64,000 bases of DNA, from assembly GCA_963971285.1 (NCBI GenBank), contig OZ020246.1:22365217-22429216 (forward strand). Direction: 5' to 3'. This DNA comes from Astropecten irregularis (lineage: Eukaryota; Echinodermata; Asteroidea; Paxillosida; Astropectinidae). This document shows, piece by piece, positions 47,596-57,135 of this stretch (its first letter is position 1; each line of letters opens with the position of its first letter). The notes beneath the pieces are model-generated. The model worked only from the letters and a program-made list of their open reading frames with translations, did not search any database and was not told the DNA's origin. Made by a program: the position numbers and the translations under genes.

Positions 47596-47632
47596 CTCAT
47601 CCAGCCGCCACCATCACTGCCCAGGCGACAAT
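47596..47632 (-). CDS. Secreted protein gene, unit 1, GGGWM micro-exon
   Basis: Acceptor TTTTTGTTCAG (ends 47633), donor GATGAG|GTGATT, 37 bp, phase 1 in and 2 out. (D)CRLGSDGGGWM, joining R. Same length, phases and last nine bases as 42205-42241. It is held between two introns loaded with mobile DNA. Confidence 0.82.
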
Positions 47633-47721
47633 CTGAACAAAAAGCAACAAATAGGGATGGTTAACATGAAGAGCTTAGTTTCAGAAACTTGCAAAACACC
47701 CATGTGGCGAAAACAGTTCAC

Positions 47722-48115
47722 TAAAGGTAATATCATACTTTTGTTTTTGTCAAAGAAATGCAGATTCATGAGCAAAAATATCAAGACAGATACAGTGGCG
47801 TCGCCAAGGGGGGGGCCAGGGGGGGGGGGGGGGCACGTGCCCCCTGGAAAACCTCGTGCCCCCCCGCGTGCCCCCCCATTTGAGATTTGGGTTGGTGAAA
47901 AAAAATATAATATATATTATTGTAGTGCCCCCCAACAATTGCTAGTGCCCCCCTTGTGCCCCCCAGACTCAAAAGTCTGGTGACGCCACTGGACAGATAA
48001 AGTAAAAGCCATCTGTGAAATTCCCAGTCCTATACGGTTCAGACTTTTTGAGAAAACAGTGACAAACGCCAACGAAATGTGACTTAATCTTTTAACCTTT
48101 ATTTTTGATCTTTTA
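47722..48115. repeat. TTAA MITE (43466 type), interrupted by a hAT element
   Basis: TAAAGGTAATATCATACTTT followed by GTCAAAGAAATGCAGATTCA and AAAATATCAAGACAGATA, then, after the hAT insert, TTTTTGAGAAAACAGTGACA and TTGATCTTTTAAAGATCAA. This matches 43466-43829 up to about its centre. The rest is gone. Confidence 0.8.
47793..47991. mobile_element. hAT-type non-autonomous element nested in a MITE
   Basis: CAGTGGCGTCGCCA at the left, TGGTGACGCCACTG at the right. Exact 8-bp duplication GACAGATA at 47785-47792 and 47992-47999. The interior has G runs and GTGCCCCCC repeats. The host MITE is continuous once the insert and one duplication are removed. Confidence 0.93.
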
Positions 48116-48669
48116 AAGATCAACCAACCAAACTCAACCCAGTCAACTCAACTACTTTGACTTCGGGCGCGTGCGTGCCATCATAATTATACAAAATGGG
48201 TCGTGTTTTCGTTTAAGCGGCGCGTCTCATAATTTCTAATATAGACAGAATTGTGTAACTTGCAAATCATAATTCAATTGCAAATCATCAGTGTGAGTGC
48301 AAAATAATGTTCTCCACTTGAAATGTAATGATTTATTAGATTTTACAGACGTATCTCTTTTTATATTTTGTATATGCATTACCTGTAGATGTAATATTCC
48401 ACCACGGTTATCTTGTTATTGATTAATTTATGCCAAATTAAACGGCATGTATGTCAGGTATGCATGTTTACAGTGTACTCCAAAAATACAAATTAATTTA
48501 ATATCTTAGAAATACCAGTTGTTCAAAATCATTGTAAATGCTGTTTTAATGACTACTGGTACTGCAACATGCATTGCATTCCTCAATGCGAGGTCTGTAT
48601 CTCGTTTCTGCGTTTCACTTCACTTCTCAACCAATCCTCATCAACGAAAACAAAAGAGGTTTCACTCAC

Positions 48670-48774
48670 CGACTTCGATAGGATCTGTAGAGGGATCACA
48701 CACTGGTTTGATGTATGCAGATTGTATTCCAGTAAAAGTGGCAGCTCCAGCATCGATGATTGCTTGACATGTCC
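48670..48774 (-). CDS. Secreted protein gene, unit 1, CQAIIDAG exon
   Basis: Acceptor TTTATCTCATGCAG (ends 48775), donor GTCG|GTGAGT, phase 1-1, 105 bp. (G)TCQAIIDAGAATFTG, IQSAYIKPVCDPSTDP, IEVG. It has two cysteines. CQA-IDAG, AYIK-VC and PST-P match exon 42667-42765. Confidence 0.85.
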
Positions 48775-48888
48775 CTGCATGAGATAAAAATCAAATGTAC
48801 ATTGCTTGCCATTGTCTGTTTATAACATACAATGATTCAGTGTGGAAGAGGCTCTGTTGTCACAGTATGCAGTTGATGTGATTTGTCT

Positions 48889-49022
48889 AATGGGAGACTT
48901 TTGGAGAGTCGGTCTTGAGTAAACAGCGCACGCGCAAACCATGCTAGCGCAAAAATAATTTGTGAACATGCGCGCGTGCGTGCGCTGTTGACTCAAGACC
49001 GACTCTCCAAAAGTCTCCCATT
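48889..49022. repeat. TGGGAGACTTT foldback, copy 2
   Basis: AATGGGAGACTTTTGGAGAG and CTCTCCAAAAGTCTCCCATT are exact inverted ends. The arms continue with TCGGTCTTGAG/CTCAAGACCGA and GCGCACGCGC-rich sequence. Confidence 0.88.
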
Positions 49023-49116
49023 GGCCATATTGTACCGTTGCTATCTGATAATGCCTTGAGTTTTGAAGCCCGAGAAGTTCAAACTCCTTCTCATCTTTCC
49101 TCGTAAGCTCCATGTC

Positions 49117-49256
49117 AATGGGAGACTTTTGTCTTTAAGTCAACAGCGCACGCGCACCGTGCACAACAGCGCAAGCGCAAAACAACGCGCGCATGCTCAC
49201 AATTAGCGTGCGCGTGCGCTGTTGACTTGAAGACCGGTTCTCAAAAGTCTCCCATT
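49117..49256. repeat. TGGGAGACTTT foldback, copy 3
   Basis: AATGGGAGACTTTTGTCTTT at the left, GTTCTCAAAAGTCTCCCATT at the right. The left arm has lost a few bases. Only 94 bp from copy 2. Confidence 0.82.
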
Positions 49257-49530
49257 GGTTCTTACATAGAAACACGTGTGATGTCTTTTTGTTTTAATTC
49301 TTTGGCCTTTATTACTAACAACATCTCCGACTAACTTTATAATCATAAAGATTGCAGGAGGAATGTGATTCCAGACGCGGTATAGACCAAGTTGAAAACA
49401 TATCTGAAATCTGCTCCTGACAAAGTGAGCTGTTGTTTTACATGGAATTGATAAATCCCGATCATTAAAAAAGACAGAACTCTGCATGACGCTAACAGAA
49501 AGAAGGAGAAATGATGAATATCGTTCTTAC

Positions 49531-49614
49531 CGTAATATTTGCAGTAATATGTCCCAGTTCCATTGTCGGGGCGACATGATGCTCCAGTATCACAAGGGTT
49601 GGGGTTACACGGAC
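49531..49614 (-). CDS. Secreted protein gene, unit 1, half-EGF exon
   Basis: Acceptor GTTTATTCCACAG (ends 49615), donor TTACG|GTAAGA, phase 1-1, 84 bp. GPCNPNPCDTGASC, RPDNGTGTYYCKYYG. Cysteines C1-C4 of an EGF with tyrosine in place of C5. Very like exon 42989-43069 (PCNPNPC, then YYG end). Confidence 0.87.
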
Positions 49615-49875
49615 CTGTGGAATAAACACATTTTGTTCGCCTATGCGCCAATGCATGCAACCAACACGTAAGATGTTATGGGGGCCTCCAACTATAGGCC
49701 TAATGGATATTTATGAGCTGAATGGTAAGAATCATTTCATGAGATTAACCTGCATTAATCGTTCCATACAATAACCGCATAATATACATCTTCTGTTTCC
49801 TCTTCTGTTAGCGCAACAAATAGTCCTCGCGTATTTATCCTTCCGCCATTTTACAAATTCGTGCTACCCACCCAT

Positions 49876-49947
49876 AGTTACCATAATAACCAAAGTTACT
49901 ATTGTTACCATAGTTACTATAGTTACCATAGTTACTGGTTGTCGGCC
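49876..49947. repeat. Degenerate tandem repeat, GTTACCATA units
   Basis: About seven units of GTTACCATA/GTTACTATA with small gaps. Confidence 0.7.
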
Positions 49948-50151
49948 CTACATTTTATTCCTCTTGTTCACCATGGAATGGAAGGGGAGGGACCATGATT
50001 TTATTCAAAGGAACCAGTTGAATAGAACTTGGAACGAATACTTAAGTGACATGTGATCCAGATCCACCAATCCGATGACGGGGATTTATGCGGGTATTAT
50101 ATAAAGAGGATAAATGGAAATGAAACATATTAAGTGAATTCAATACGTTAC

Positions 50152-50274
50152 CGTATACATCACAATGTTGTCCAGAGAACTCTGTCCTACATTGACAGGT
50201 GTAGTTGGTGTTGGATCCATTCACGGGATGGCAGGTGCCTCCGTACTGACACGGATTGGGAATACACGGCTCAC
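50152..50274 (-). CDS. Secreted protein gene, complete EGF exon
   Basis: Acceptor TCTTCACAACAG (ends 50275), donor ATACG|GTAACG, phase 1-1, 123 bp. GEPCIPNPCQYGGTC, HPVNGSNTNYTCQC, RTEFSGQHCDVYG. All six EGF cysteines and the GG-C and FSG-C signatures are there, so this is a whole EGF-like domain coded by one exon, the normal arrangement for shuffled EGF modules. There is no D-x-D/N calcium-binding start. It follows the proline-rich exon with matching phase. Confidence 0.93.
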
Positions 50275-51008
50275 CTGTTGTGAAGATATAGAAGATTGCA
50301 ATGCATGAATGTCAATGTTTACAACAAAGCTGGACTTGGACTCAGACTCGATCTGTATATGGTGTCGGTTTTTTCAACTAGGACTCGGACCTAGTCCGAA
50401 CTCCCAAAACTCACTCTTTATTTTACCGCATATTTCATTGTATGAATAATAATGGTCTTGAATGGTCTAAAGTCATGCAGTAACCCTGGCCTTGAATCAT
50501 GTATCACTGGCACAGAGCTAAAGTATACAGTGCTTGGTATATACCCAGCAACAAGGGTCTGCCAATATGCAATCGGGAGATGGCAAAATGATGCCATTTA
50601 ATTTTTGGCAATATAACACTTGGTGACCTACATACATACATACCAAGTTTCAACCGTATCAAACATAGGGTTTGGTCATTGATGACGTCATGATGACGTT
50701 TCATTGAAGTATAATAACAAGAATCGAGGATGGGTACTTAGGGAGACTTTCCCATATGGTCGTGCAAAGATTTTATTTACCTATTTCTAAACATCCTCCA
50801 AACCAATGAACTCGAAATTGACATATGTTCATATTGAGAGCATTCTCTGCCTCCTATTCAAATACGGACAGCAAAATATGTCTTTAAACGGTAGCTAATA
50901 CCTTTGGGAGATATCAAAATGTCAAATCATTTCCCGATGTCTCCCAAATATGTTCAATTTCAGACGCTAACGTGTCTCCCTAATACCCTATTTTTTAATT
51001 ATAGGCGA

Positions 51009-52105
51009 ATTATAATTATTTGGTGAAGATGATTCAAATATTTTATTTTCAACACTTTTTTCTATAAAATGCCACTTCACTCACAGTCACGGTGGTGCCA
51101 TGCACGGCACGCGGGATCAATAAACACCATTATCAATAAACATATGATATACAAATGTATAAATAAACACTGACTCGACAGAATGCCGCTCCCAGCTTGT
51201 TTTCCGCCTTTCTTTTATCATTTTATCGAATCCAAACGAAGCCATCATCAGGTTTTCGTTGGACGTGTGCTTCGGGTGTATACGTGGCGATGCACAATTG
51301 TGACCTTCCTCAAGCATACCCTTTAAATATTTTGCTTTTAATAGTATTTCATCGACGTAACTGATTTCAGTTTTGCTTTGTGCTCAACTGTTGCATATGA
51401 TGCGCTGGTTTACGGTCAAGCGACTTCTTGAATTTTAGATTCGGATTTCGGTTCGGGGTTTTGAGGTTTGGGATATTTGTTTGCTAATTTTCGGGTTTGT
51501 TTGCTTTTTTGTTTATGTAATTTATCGGGGTCGTTAAACATGCATACACATAACATGAATGTACAAGATAATTTACAAGTAATGAATCAAGTGTGACAAT
51601 CAGATTCTTTTCATGAATAATGCATATCGGCAGAGGCACGTCACTTATTGAATCCTGACAATAACCACTTTAAAGTTACAGTACAGGATTGGTACATACC
51701 CAAACAGAAATGTTCACAGATTTACGTTTAACTTCCAGATGGTGCTGGTAGAAACATATTGTTAAACTTTTTCCGCCGGAAATGGTGTTTTGATCCAGAA
51801 ATGAGTAAAACAAAGACCGAAAACAGTTTTGATCTCGGGGTAAGATCAAAATCAATCTTTATGTTATATAAGAAAAAAATTAGTCGGATTTTTGCTATTC
51901 TCTCGTAACTCAGATTGAGCTCAAATGTTTATCATTTCATGTACACGTTGGATTAGGCAAAGTGTGAGTGCTGTTCTGTAACCTTTACCAATCATGTATT
52001 ATTATACCTTAAATGGTTTTTATGGAGGATTTTCAAGCAGTATAGCTCAAAATAAATAAAAGCTAAAATAGACCCACAGTGTGGCCCCCCCCCCCCAAAA
52101 AAAAA
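51009..52105. repeat. Tandem duplicated intron segment, copy 1 (with MITE inserted)
   Basis: Shares long blocks with 52699-53537, for example TCTTTTATCATTTTATCGAA, GGTTTTCGTTGGACGTGTGC, TTCGGGTGTATACGTGGC and ATGAATAATGCATATCGGC, in the same order and orientation. It ends in a C run then an A run, as copy 2 does. Confidence 0.9.
51670..52012 (+). repeat. TTAA-family MITE with paralogous empty site
   Basis: TTAAAGTTACAGTACAGGAT to CATGTATTATTATACCTTAA. In copy 2 of the duplication the corresponding place (near 53441) reads AACTTTAAGGGTTTTTATGG without the element, so the insertion followed the duplication and used a TTAA target. Confidence 0.9.
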
Positions 52106-52698
52106 AAACAATACCAATTAAAAAAATATATATGAAAAGAAATTGTATATAACGTGATAGGATCACACATTTTGATTCTTTTATTTAAATATTAGGACCA
52201 TGAGTTTATAGTAGAAAAATAAGGATTTCGTAAAATGTGAAGAAAAGTGGAGCATCTGCCTCTTTATAGAGAGCATAGACCACGATGACGAGTCATTTTT
52301 TTATATGATAATTCACGTGGGACTGAAGACATCCATTAGTGTGAGACTCCAGACCAGTCTCGATTCCGATATCGGTCTGGAGAGCAGAGACCATGTTTGC
52401 TGGACTTGGACTCAGGATTCAAACTCGGACTCTGAGGGTCTTGACTCGGGCTATGTGACCAGTAGTGTATAGACATGTCCTCAGACCTGTGGGGTATGAT
52501 CCTGTAGCTGGGTCGTATTTCCATATACGTTTGTGCACAAATACATAGATACATAATATATAACAAATGAAAACCTGGGGGGTGTACAATCCCCCCCCCC
52601 CACGTGATCCACGCCCCTGTATATGATTCGATGACTCGGGCCCGAGTCCGGCTACAGACCGATAAATCAGCACTTATCTAACTTACTATTTTACTATC

Positions 52699-53537
52699 AT
52701 TATAATTATTATTTAGTGAAAAGGATTCAAACATTTTAATTTCAACACTATCATTCTGGCAGACTGAGGGCTGATGCCGCACCATGCACCCCGCTGCCGC
52801 GGAGGAGCCACATAAATATAGAGTGTAATCAATGGGCACCATCATCAATAAACACTGGTATTAATAAACCCTGACTCGACAAAAAGCCACACTAGTTATT
52901 ATTTCCTCTTCTTTGCGCTTTATCTATTTCCCCTTTCTTTTATCATTTTATCGAATCCAAACGGAGCCACCGTCAGGTTTTCGTTGGACGTGTGCTTCGG
53001 GTGTATACGTGGCTATGCGCAATTGTGACCTTCCTCAAGCATACCCTTTTAATATTTTGCTTTTCATAGTATTTCATCGACGTAACTGATTTCAGTTTTG
53101 CTTTGTGTTCAACTGTTGCATTATGATGCGTTGGTTTACGGTCAAGCGACTTCTACCGTGTAGTGTCTTAAATTTTAGATTCGTGTTTCGGTTCAGGGTT
53201 TTGAGGTTTGGGATATGTTTGCTAAAATTCGGGTGTGTCCGCTTTTTTGTTTATGAATTATCTATTGCGGTCGCTATACATGCATGCACACAGTGTAATT
53301 AGCGACTTGCATGTGCAGTATAACATTCTCATTGGATACAATAGGACTGAATCATAATTTATGTGGGACAATCAGATTTTTCTTATGAATAATGCATATC
53401 GGCCGCGGCACGTCACTTTATGAATCCTGACAATGTCAACTTTAAGGGTTTTTATGGAGAATTTGTAAGCAGTAGCTCAAAATAAATGAAAGCTATAGGC
53501 CAGCAGTGGTAACCCCCCCCCCAAAAAAAAAAAAAAA
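52699..53537. repeat. Tandem duplicated intron segment, copy 2 (empty site)
   Basis: Same blocks as 51009-52105 without the 343-bp MITE. The open frames in it mirror those in copy 1 and have no recognised domain. Confidence 0.9.
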
Positions 53538-53548
53538 AACCCCCCAAA

Positions 53549-53586
<38 letters not shown>

Positions 53587-53597
53587 TCAACAACACG
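53511..53597. repeat. Poly-C/poly-A followed by (CAA)n microsatellite
   Basis: C run, A run, C run, A run and then about fourteen CAA units. Confidence 0.95.
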
Positions 53598-53970
53598 GTG
53601 GCGCCACGGTCTTGAATTTTGGATTAACACAATTCTTCTTGATTATGGTATTTATAAAATACCGAAAAGAGACCGTTATGCAGTGATGAAGTGGTAGAGA
53701 AATTGCTGAGAATCTTTTCAGCACATTTTAGATTTTCACACTATGCTGTTGGCCGGGTATAAATCTCAAACTTTTCGAAAAAATAAAGAATAATAACCTC
53801 GAGATTACCCGGGTAAATCAGAGTGTAGTGTGAACGCAAAGCATGCCGTACCCGTGAGGAAATTTGGTAGATTTTAAACCGGTTGGACCTATGGGGAATA
53901 TTTTGACTCCAGTGTGAAAAGGTCTAAAGATTATGAGCTAGGATTATCAAAGCAAGGTATATGTACTTAC

Positions 53971-54138
53971 CAGGTGGTGCTGGTGGTGTCTGACACTTTC
54001 TTGGACAATTCTTCTGTATTTGGTCCGCGGCTTGTTTCATCCAGTGATAGGGGTTAGTGTTACCAGGATCAGGCGGAGGTGGTGGACCGAAGTAACATGA
54101 CCTCATCGCGCCCTCCACGGGGTCATTCATCATAAAGA
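53971..54138 (-). CDS. Secreted protein gene, proline-rich exon 2
   Basis: Acceptor ATTCCAATAG (ends 54139), donor CCTG|GTAAGT, phase 1-1, 168 bp. VFMMNDPVEGAMRSCYFG, PPPPPDPGNTNPYHWMKQ, AADQIQKNCPRKCQT, PPAPPG. The first residues complete the hydrophobic signal segment begun in exon 1. Then follow a proline stretch, a short amphipathic part and a second proline stretch that may act as a linker to the EGF. Three cysteines. The + strand copy at 57497 has serine for the third cysteine and two more residues (Ala-Pro) before the end. Confidence 0.92.
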
Positions 54139-54514
54139 CTATTGGAATATAAAAAAGAAATAGAAATATAGAAAGTCACTAAAAGGATCAATATCATTGT
54201 CAATAAAAAATCATGTCTGACTTTGCTTTTTGCTCCTGTGTCACAGGAGAAGTTTGTTACGATTGCACTGACAACAAAATATCAATGAAACTTGTCCGAC
54301 ATTAAATGCAATCCATTGTCCGAAATAGAACTTTCCGTTAACGTACAAATATATCAATATATACAGCGAGGGTGATTCATTAGTTTTTCTCAACTGGATT
54401 TTTGTGGTCAATGTGATATAAATGCCAACAACAACAAAATAAGCCGACAAATCCTTTTTTTTTTTAAGATTGGGTTTGGACAAATTCTGCAATTATGACA
54501 AATAGGTCACTTAC

Positions 54515-54578
54515 CAATAACGGCCATGACAATTGACGACACAGCCCAATGCTGTGACACCTTGGCAATCCAGTACAT
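54515..54578 (-). CDS. Secreted protein gene, exon 1 (start and signal peptide)
   Basis: ATG at 54578, donor ATTG|GTAAGT after 54515, 64 bp, phase 1 out. MYWIAKVSQHWAVSSIVMAV-I, a short basic start and then a hydrophobic run that continues into exon 2 (VFMM). It fits a signal peptide. The ATG choice is supported by the identical arrangement in the inverted copy at 56814. The 5' flank up to about 54880 is conserved with the copy, so the 5' UTR and promoter lie there. Confidence 0.88.
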
Positions 54579-54880
54579 TGCTACCAGCCGACCCTGCCCA
54601 GTCTCCTGTTCCTTCCCTTCAAGTTGTTTGACCAAAGTCAATTAATCACTTAGCGAAAAGAAGATACAGACAAAAGACTCCACACTAGCCTTTGGTCCGA
54701 TTAGTGCCTCGGGTTTGATGATTTCCTGGTGAGATTTGTACAGAATACTGGTGCTCTTCAGTCTGTTCGTCAGCTCGCGTCTGATGCAGATCACCCCACT
54801 GCTGAGCTGCAGGCGCACATCACCGCCTCAGTATCAGAGACTGCATGGGCTGTGGCGCATTGTACATTTTAACCAATGAA
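54579..54880 (-). promoter_or_regulatory. Conserved 5' flank of the secreted protein gene (left arm)
   Basis: Reverse complement matches 56500-56813 almost throughout, for example TTAATTGACTTTGGTCAAAC, GCATCAGACGCGAGCTGACG and AGAGCACCAGTATTCTG. No TATA box was recognised. It is taken as the 5' UTR plus core promoter because similarity stops at about 54880, well upstream of the ATG. Confidence 0.6.
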
Positions 54881-55492
54881 AATCACGCGTTGCATGTATT
54901 ATAATTATACGTTGAACGGGGAACAAATTCTATTTCGATCGGAAAACGATTAAAAGTGCATCTTGAAATTGCTAAGTAAAAAAGACTATTAAATGATTAT
55001 AATCATTTTTGATTGCTTGTAAAATTATATTGAAAATGCGAATCGAGATGAGCCTTAAATATATCTCTTAAAGGAAACAAGCTGCGTGAACTGGGCGTAT
55101 CGCATTTTATTTCATAAATAAATTCATTTACATATATTAAATGTGAATTAAAAGCCAAATTGGTGCAAGTGAACTTTTCATTTGATTTTTTGCCGCTCAA
55201 AAATTGCCTCCCCATTTTGGGAATTTGCCGCGACTCAAATTGAGGGCGCTGTTCGTGACGCAGTCGAGGAACGGAAATTTATCGAAGGTCTAGAAAACAT
55301 CTTAACTTGCACGGTCCATGGAGCGGTCACAAACCCCCGGCAAGCTGATCCGTCTCGCACACAGATCAACGTAAAAACCGTCAGTCAGCACAACGACACG
55401 CGGTGTGTGTAAAATCTTTGAAGCCTTTTTTTCTCGAAAAGTATTTTTGATGAACGATTTTAGGCTTCGTGGACATGCATGTATACAACGTG

Positions 55493-55587
55493 ACCGGCCG
55501 GTTAGACTGGTTCCCGTTCCCTACAGTAGTCTCCTGACGTCTATCGTCACTCAATGTATTGGGACGGGAACCAGTCTACCGGCCGGT
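55493..55587. repeat. Hairpin-forming inverted repeat
   Basis: ACCGGCCGGTTAGACTGGTT then CCCGTTCC, and at the right GGGACGGGAACCAGTCTACC then GGCCGGT. About 26 of 28 bases pair around a ~40-base loop. Confidence 0.85.
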
Positions 55588-56219
55588 GAATGGGGCGCCG
55601 GCTCGCGCGCGCGCACGGCTGCAGCTTCCTCGATTTACGTCACACATTCGGGAAGATTTATGTTAATGAGGGTCCCACTCAAGGGGCGGAGTAGCTTGGA
55701 CAAACATTTTCAATATTTTTTTTCTCATATTTAATCCAGCAAATAATTAGCTCGAGACACAAAATATCATTGTAGATATAGTACTTTATTGTTTTAAGCA
55801 GGAATAATGCAATTTAAATCCTATATCGTGGTCCCTTTAAGATAAATACTATCCCAAAATTGAATGAAATGTCCTCATTGATTTCCATTATGGGTCATCT
55901 CATAATCATGCCCACGTATATTCCGACCTAAGAATTCCCGATTTTTACCAAAATAGTATGCAAAATGATTAATGAATGTATATAATTTTTTAGTTGAATC
56001 CCTTCATCCATGTGGTCGGTAAGCATGTCACCAAAATATGGGCATTTTCATCATGTGACACTACGTATACCTTTTCACATGATTTAACCATAACTCGGTC
56101 ACATATCCACAAATTGTATGTACACTTGGTTTCAAAATTACCAGGATTGGATGTTCTAAGAGACACCACTGTAAACAAATTTGCCAACGCGTTGCAAACT
56201 AATGGTGGCGCACTATTGT

Positions 56220-56492
56220 GAAACGCCCGTATTATGGGGAATACGAAACGGAGGCGCAAACTCGGGCTCAGGCTCAGGCTTCACCTTTGACATCCATAAT
56301 TATTTTGCTGAAAATCATAGGTTGTGGTTTTTCATTGAAGGTGAAGCTCTGTTTCCTGATTCTCAAATCAGAGAATCTACTTCCGAATCGCAGCCAAAAG
56401 TCTCTTTTTTGATGCCTGTTATTTAAAAATGGATTCACGAAATGGAGCCGAAGCCTGAGACGGAGCCTGAGCCTCCGTTTCGTAAAAGCCCT
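56220..56492. repeat. GGCTC-end foldback MITE, copy 5
   Basis: Left ACGCCCGTATTATGGGGAAT with GGGCTCAGGCTCAGGCT, right GGAGCCTGAGCCTCCGTTTC and GTAAAAGCCC. The centre matches 33188-33424. It adjoins the right arm of the inverted gene duplication. Confidence 0.78.
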
Positions 56493-56499
56493 AAAACAT

Positions 56500-56813
56500 G
56501 CAATGAGTGGTTTTCATTGGTCACATGCACATTACGCCACAGCCCAGTCTCTGATACATACTGAGGTGCTGATGTACGCCTGTAGCAGTGAGCAATCTGC
56601 ATCAGACGCGAGCTGACGAACAGACTGAAGACTGAAGAGCACCAGTATTCTGAACAAATCTCCCCAGGAAATCATCAAACTCAAGGCACTAATCGGACCA
56701 AAGGCTAGTTTGGAGTCTTTTGTCTGTTTCTTCCTTTGCTAAGTGATTAATTGACTTTGGTCAAACAATTTGAAAGGAAGGAACAGGAGGCTAGGCAGGG
56801 TCGGCTGTCAGCG
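56500..56813 (+). promoter_or_regulatory. Conserved 5' flank of the inverted gene copy (right arm)
   Basis: Mirror of 54579-54880, with small indels (for instance a repeated AGACTGAAG). Conservation beyond the coding sequence shows the promoter was duplicated too. Confidence 0.6.
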
Positions 56814-56877
56814 ATGTACTGGATTGCCAAGATGTCACAGCATTTAGCTGTGTCGTCAATGTTCATGGCCGTTATTG
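56814..56877 (+). CDS. Inverted paralog, exon 1 (start and signal peptide)
   Basis: ATG at 56814, donor ATTG|GTAAGT after 56877, 64 bp, phase 1. MYWIAKMSQHLAVSSMFMAV-I. It differs from the - strand copy at four residues, all hydrophobic exchanges within the signal segment. Intron 1 begins with the same bases (AATTTGTCCAAACCCAATCT) in both copies. Confidence 0.88.
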
Positions 56878-57135
56878 GTAAGTGACTTAATTTGTGCAGA
56901 ATTTGTCCAAACCCAATCTTTTAATAAAGTTTTTGTCGGCTAAATTTGGCTTTTCGCATTTACCACATTACTCAAACAAACTAATGAATCACCCTCGATG
57001 TATTTGTTTTTTGTTGTGTGTATGTTAACGGAGTTAGTACTAGGTTCGAATTTCTGACATCGGATTGTATTTTAGTATAGGACAAGTTTCATTGACATTT
57101 GCCACAGTACAATCGTAACCATGCTGTTGATCCTG

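Larger units (their letters stand above)
50275..53970 (-). other. Intron 2 of the secreted protein gene with a tandem segment duplication
   Basis: No exon seen. It holds the duplicated segment (51009-52105 and 52699-53537), a TTAA MITE in the first copy, and a region at 52322-52670 with many ACTCGG/GACTCG words. The stretch 50330-51000 shows nothing clear. Confidence 0.6.
39180..54578 (-). other. Gene for a secreted EGF/cysteine-module protein (whole locus)
   Basis: At least 14 exons assembled from splice sites, reading phase and cysteine pattern: signal exon 54515-54578, Pro-rich 53971-54138, EGF 50152-50274, unit 1 (49531-49614, 48670-48774, 47596-47632, 46425-46666, 45674-45851), half-EGF 43939-44028, unit 2 (42989-43069, 42667-42765, 42205-42241, 41338-41582, 40841-41030), and possibly 39180-39309. 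Phases agree at every junction except between 45674 and 44028, where an exon of phase 2-to-1 is needed and was not found. The product would be an extracellular, disulfide-rich protein of about 600 residues or more. I do not recognise a named family. The GGGWMR motif recalls the start of fibrinogen-related and intelectin domains, but their later hallmarks are not evident. The alternative is two tandem genes, the first ending with TAG at 45652. Confidence 0.75.
54881..56499. other. Spacer between the head-to-head gene copies
   Basis: AT-rich at the sides, with a CpG-richer core (about 55220-55680) holding a strong hairpin. It includes a GGCTC foldback at 56220-56492. No recognised gene. A frame at 55182-55412 crosses the CpG-rich part but has no known domain. 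Confidence 0.55.

Noticed and set aside
48517-48787. + strand open frames over the CQAIIDAG exon
   Set aside because: Shadows of the real - strand exon 48670-48774, which has both splice sites and a paralogous exon.
55182-55734. Genes in the CpG-richer spacer between the divergent copies
   Set aside because: The two overlapping + frames cross a hairpin and lack known domains or splice partners. Kept only as spacer.
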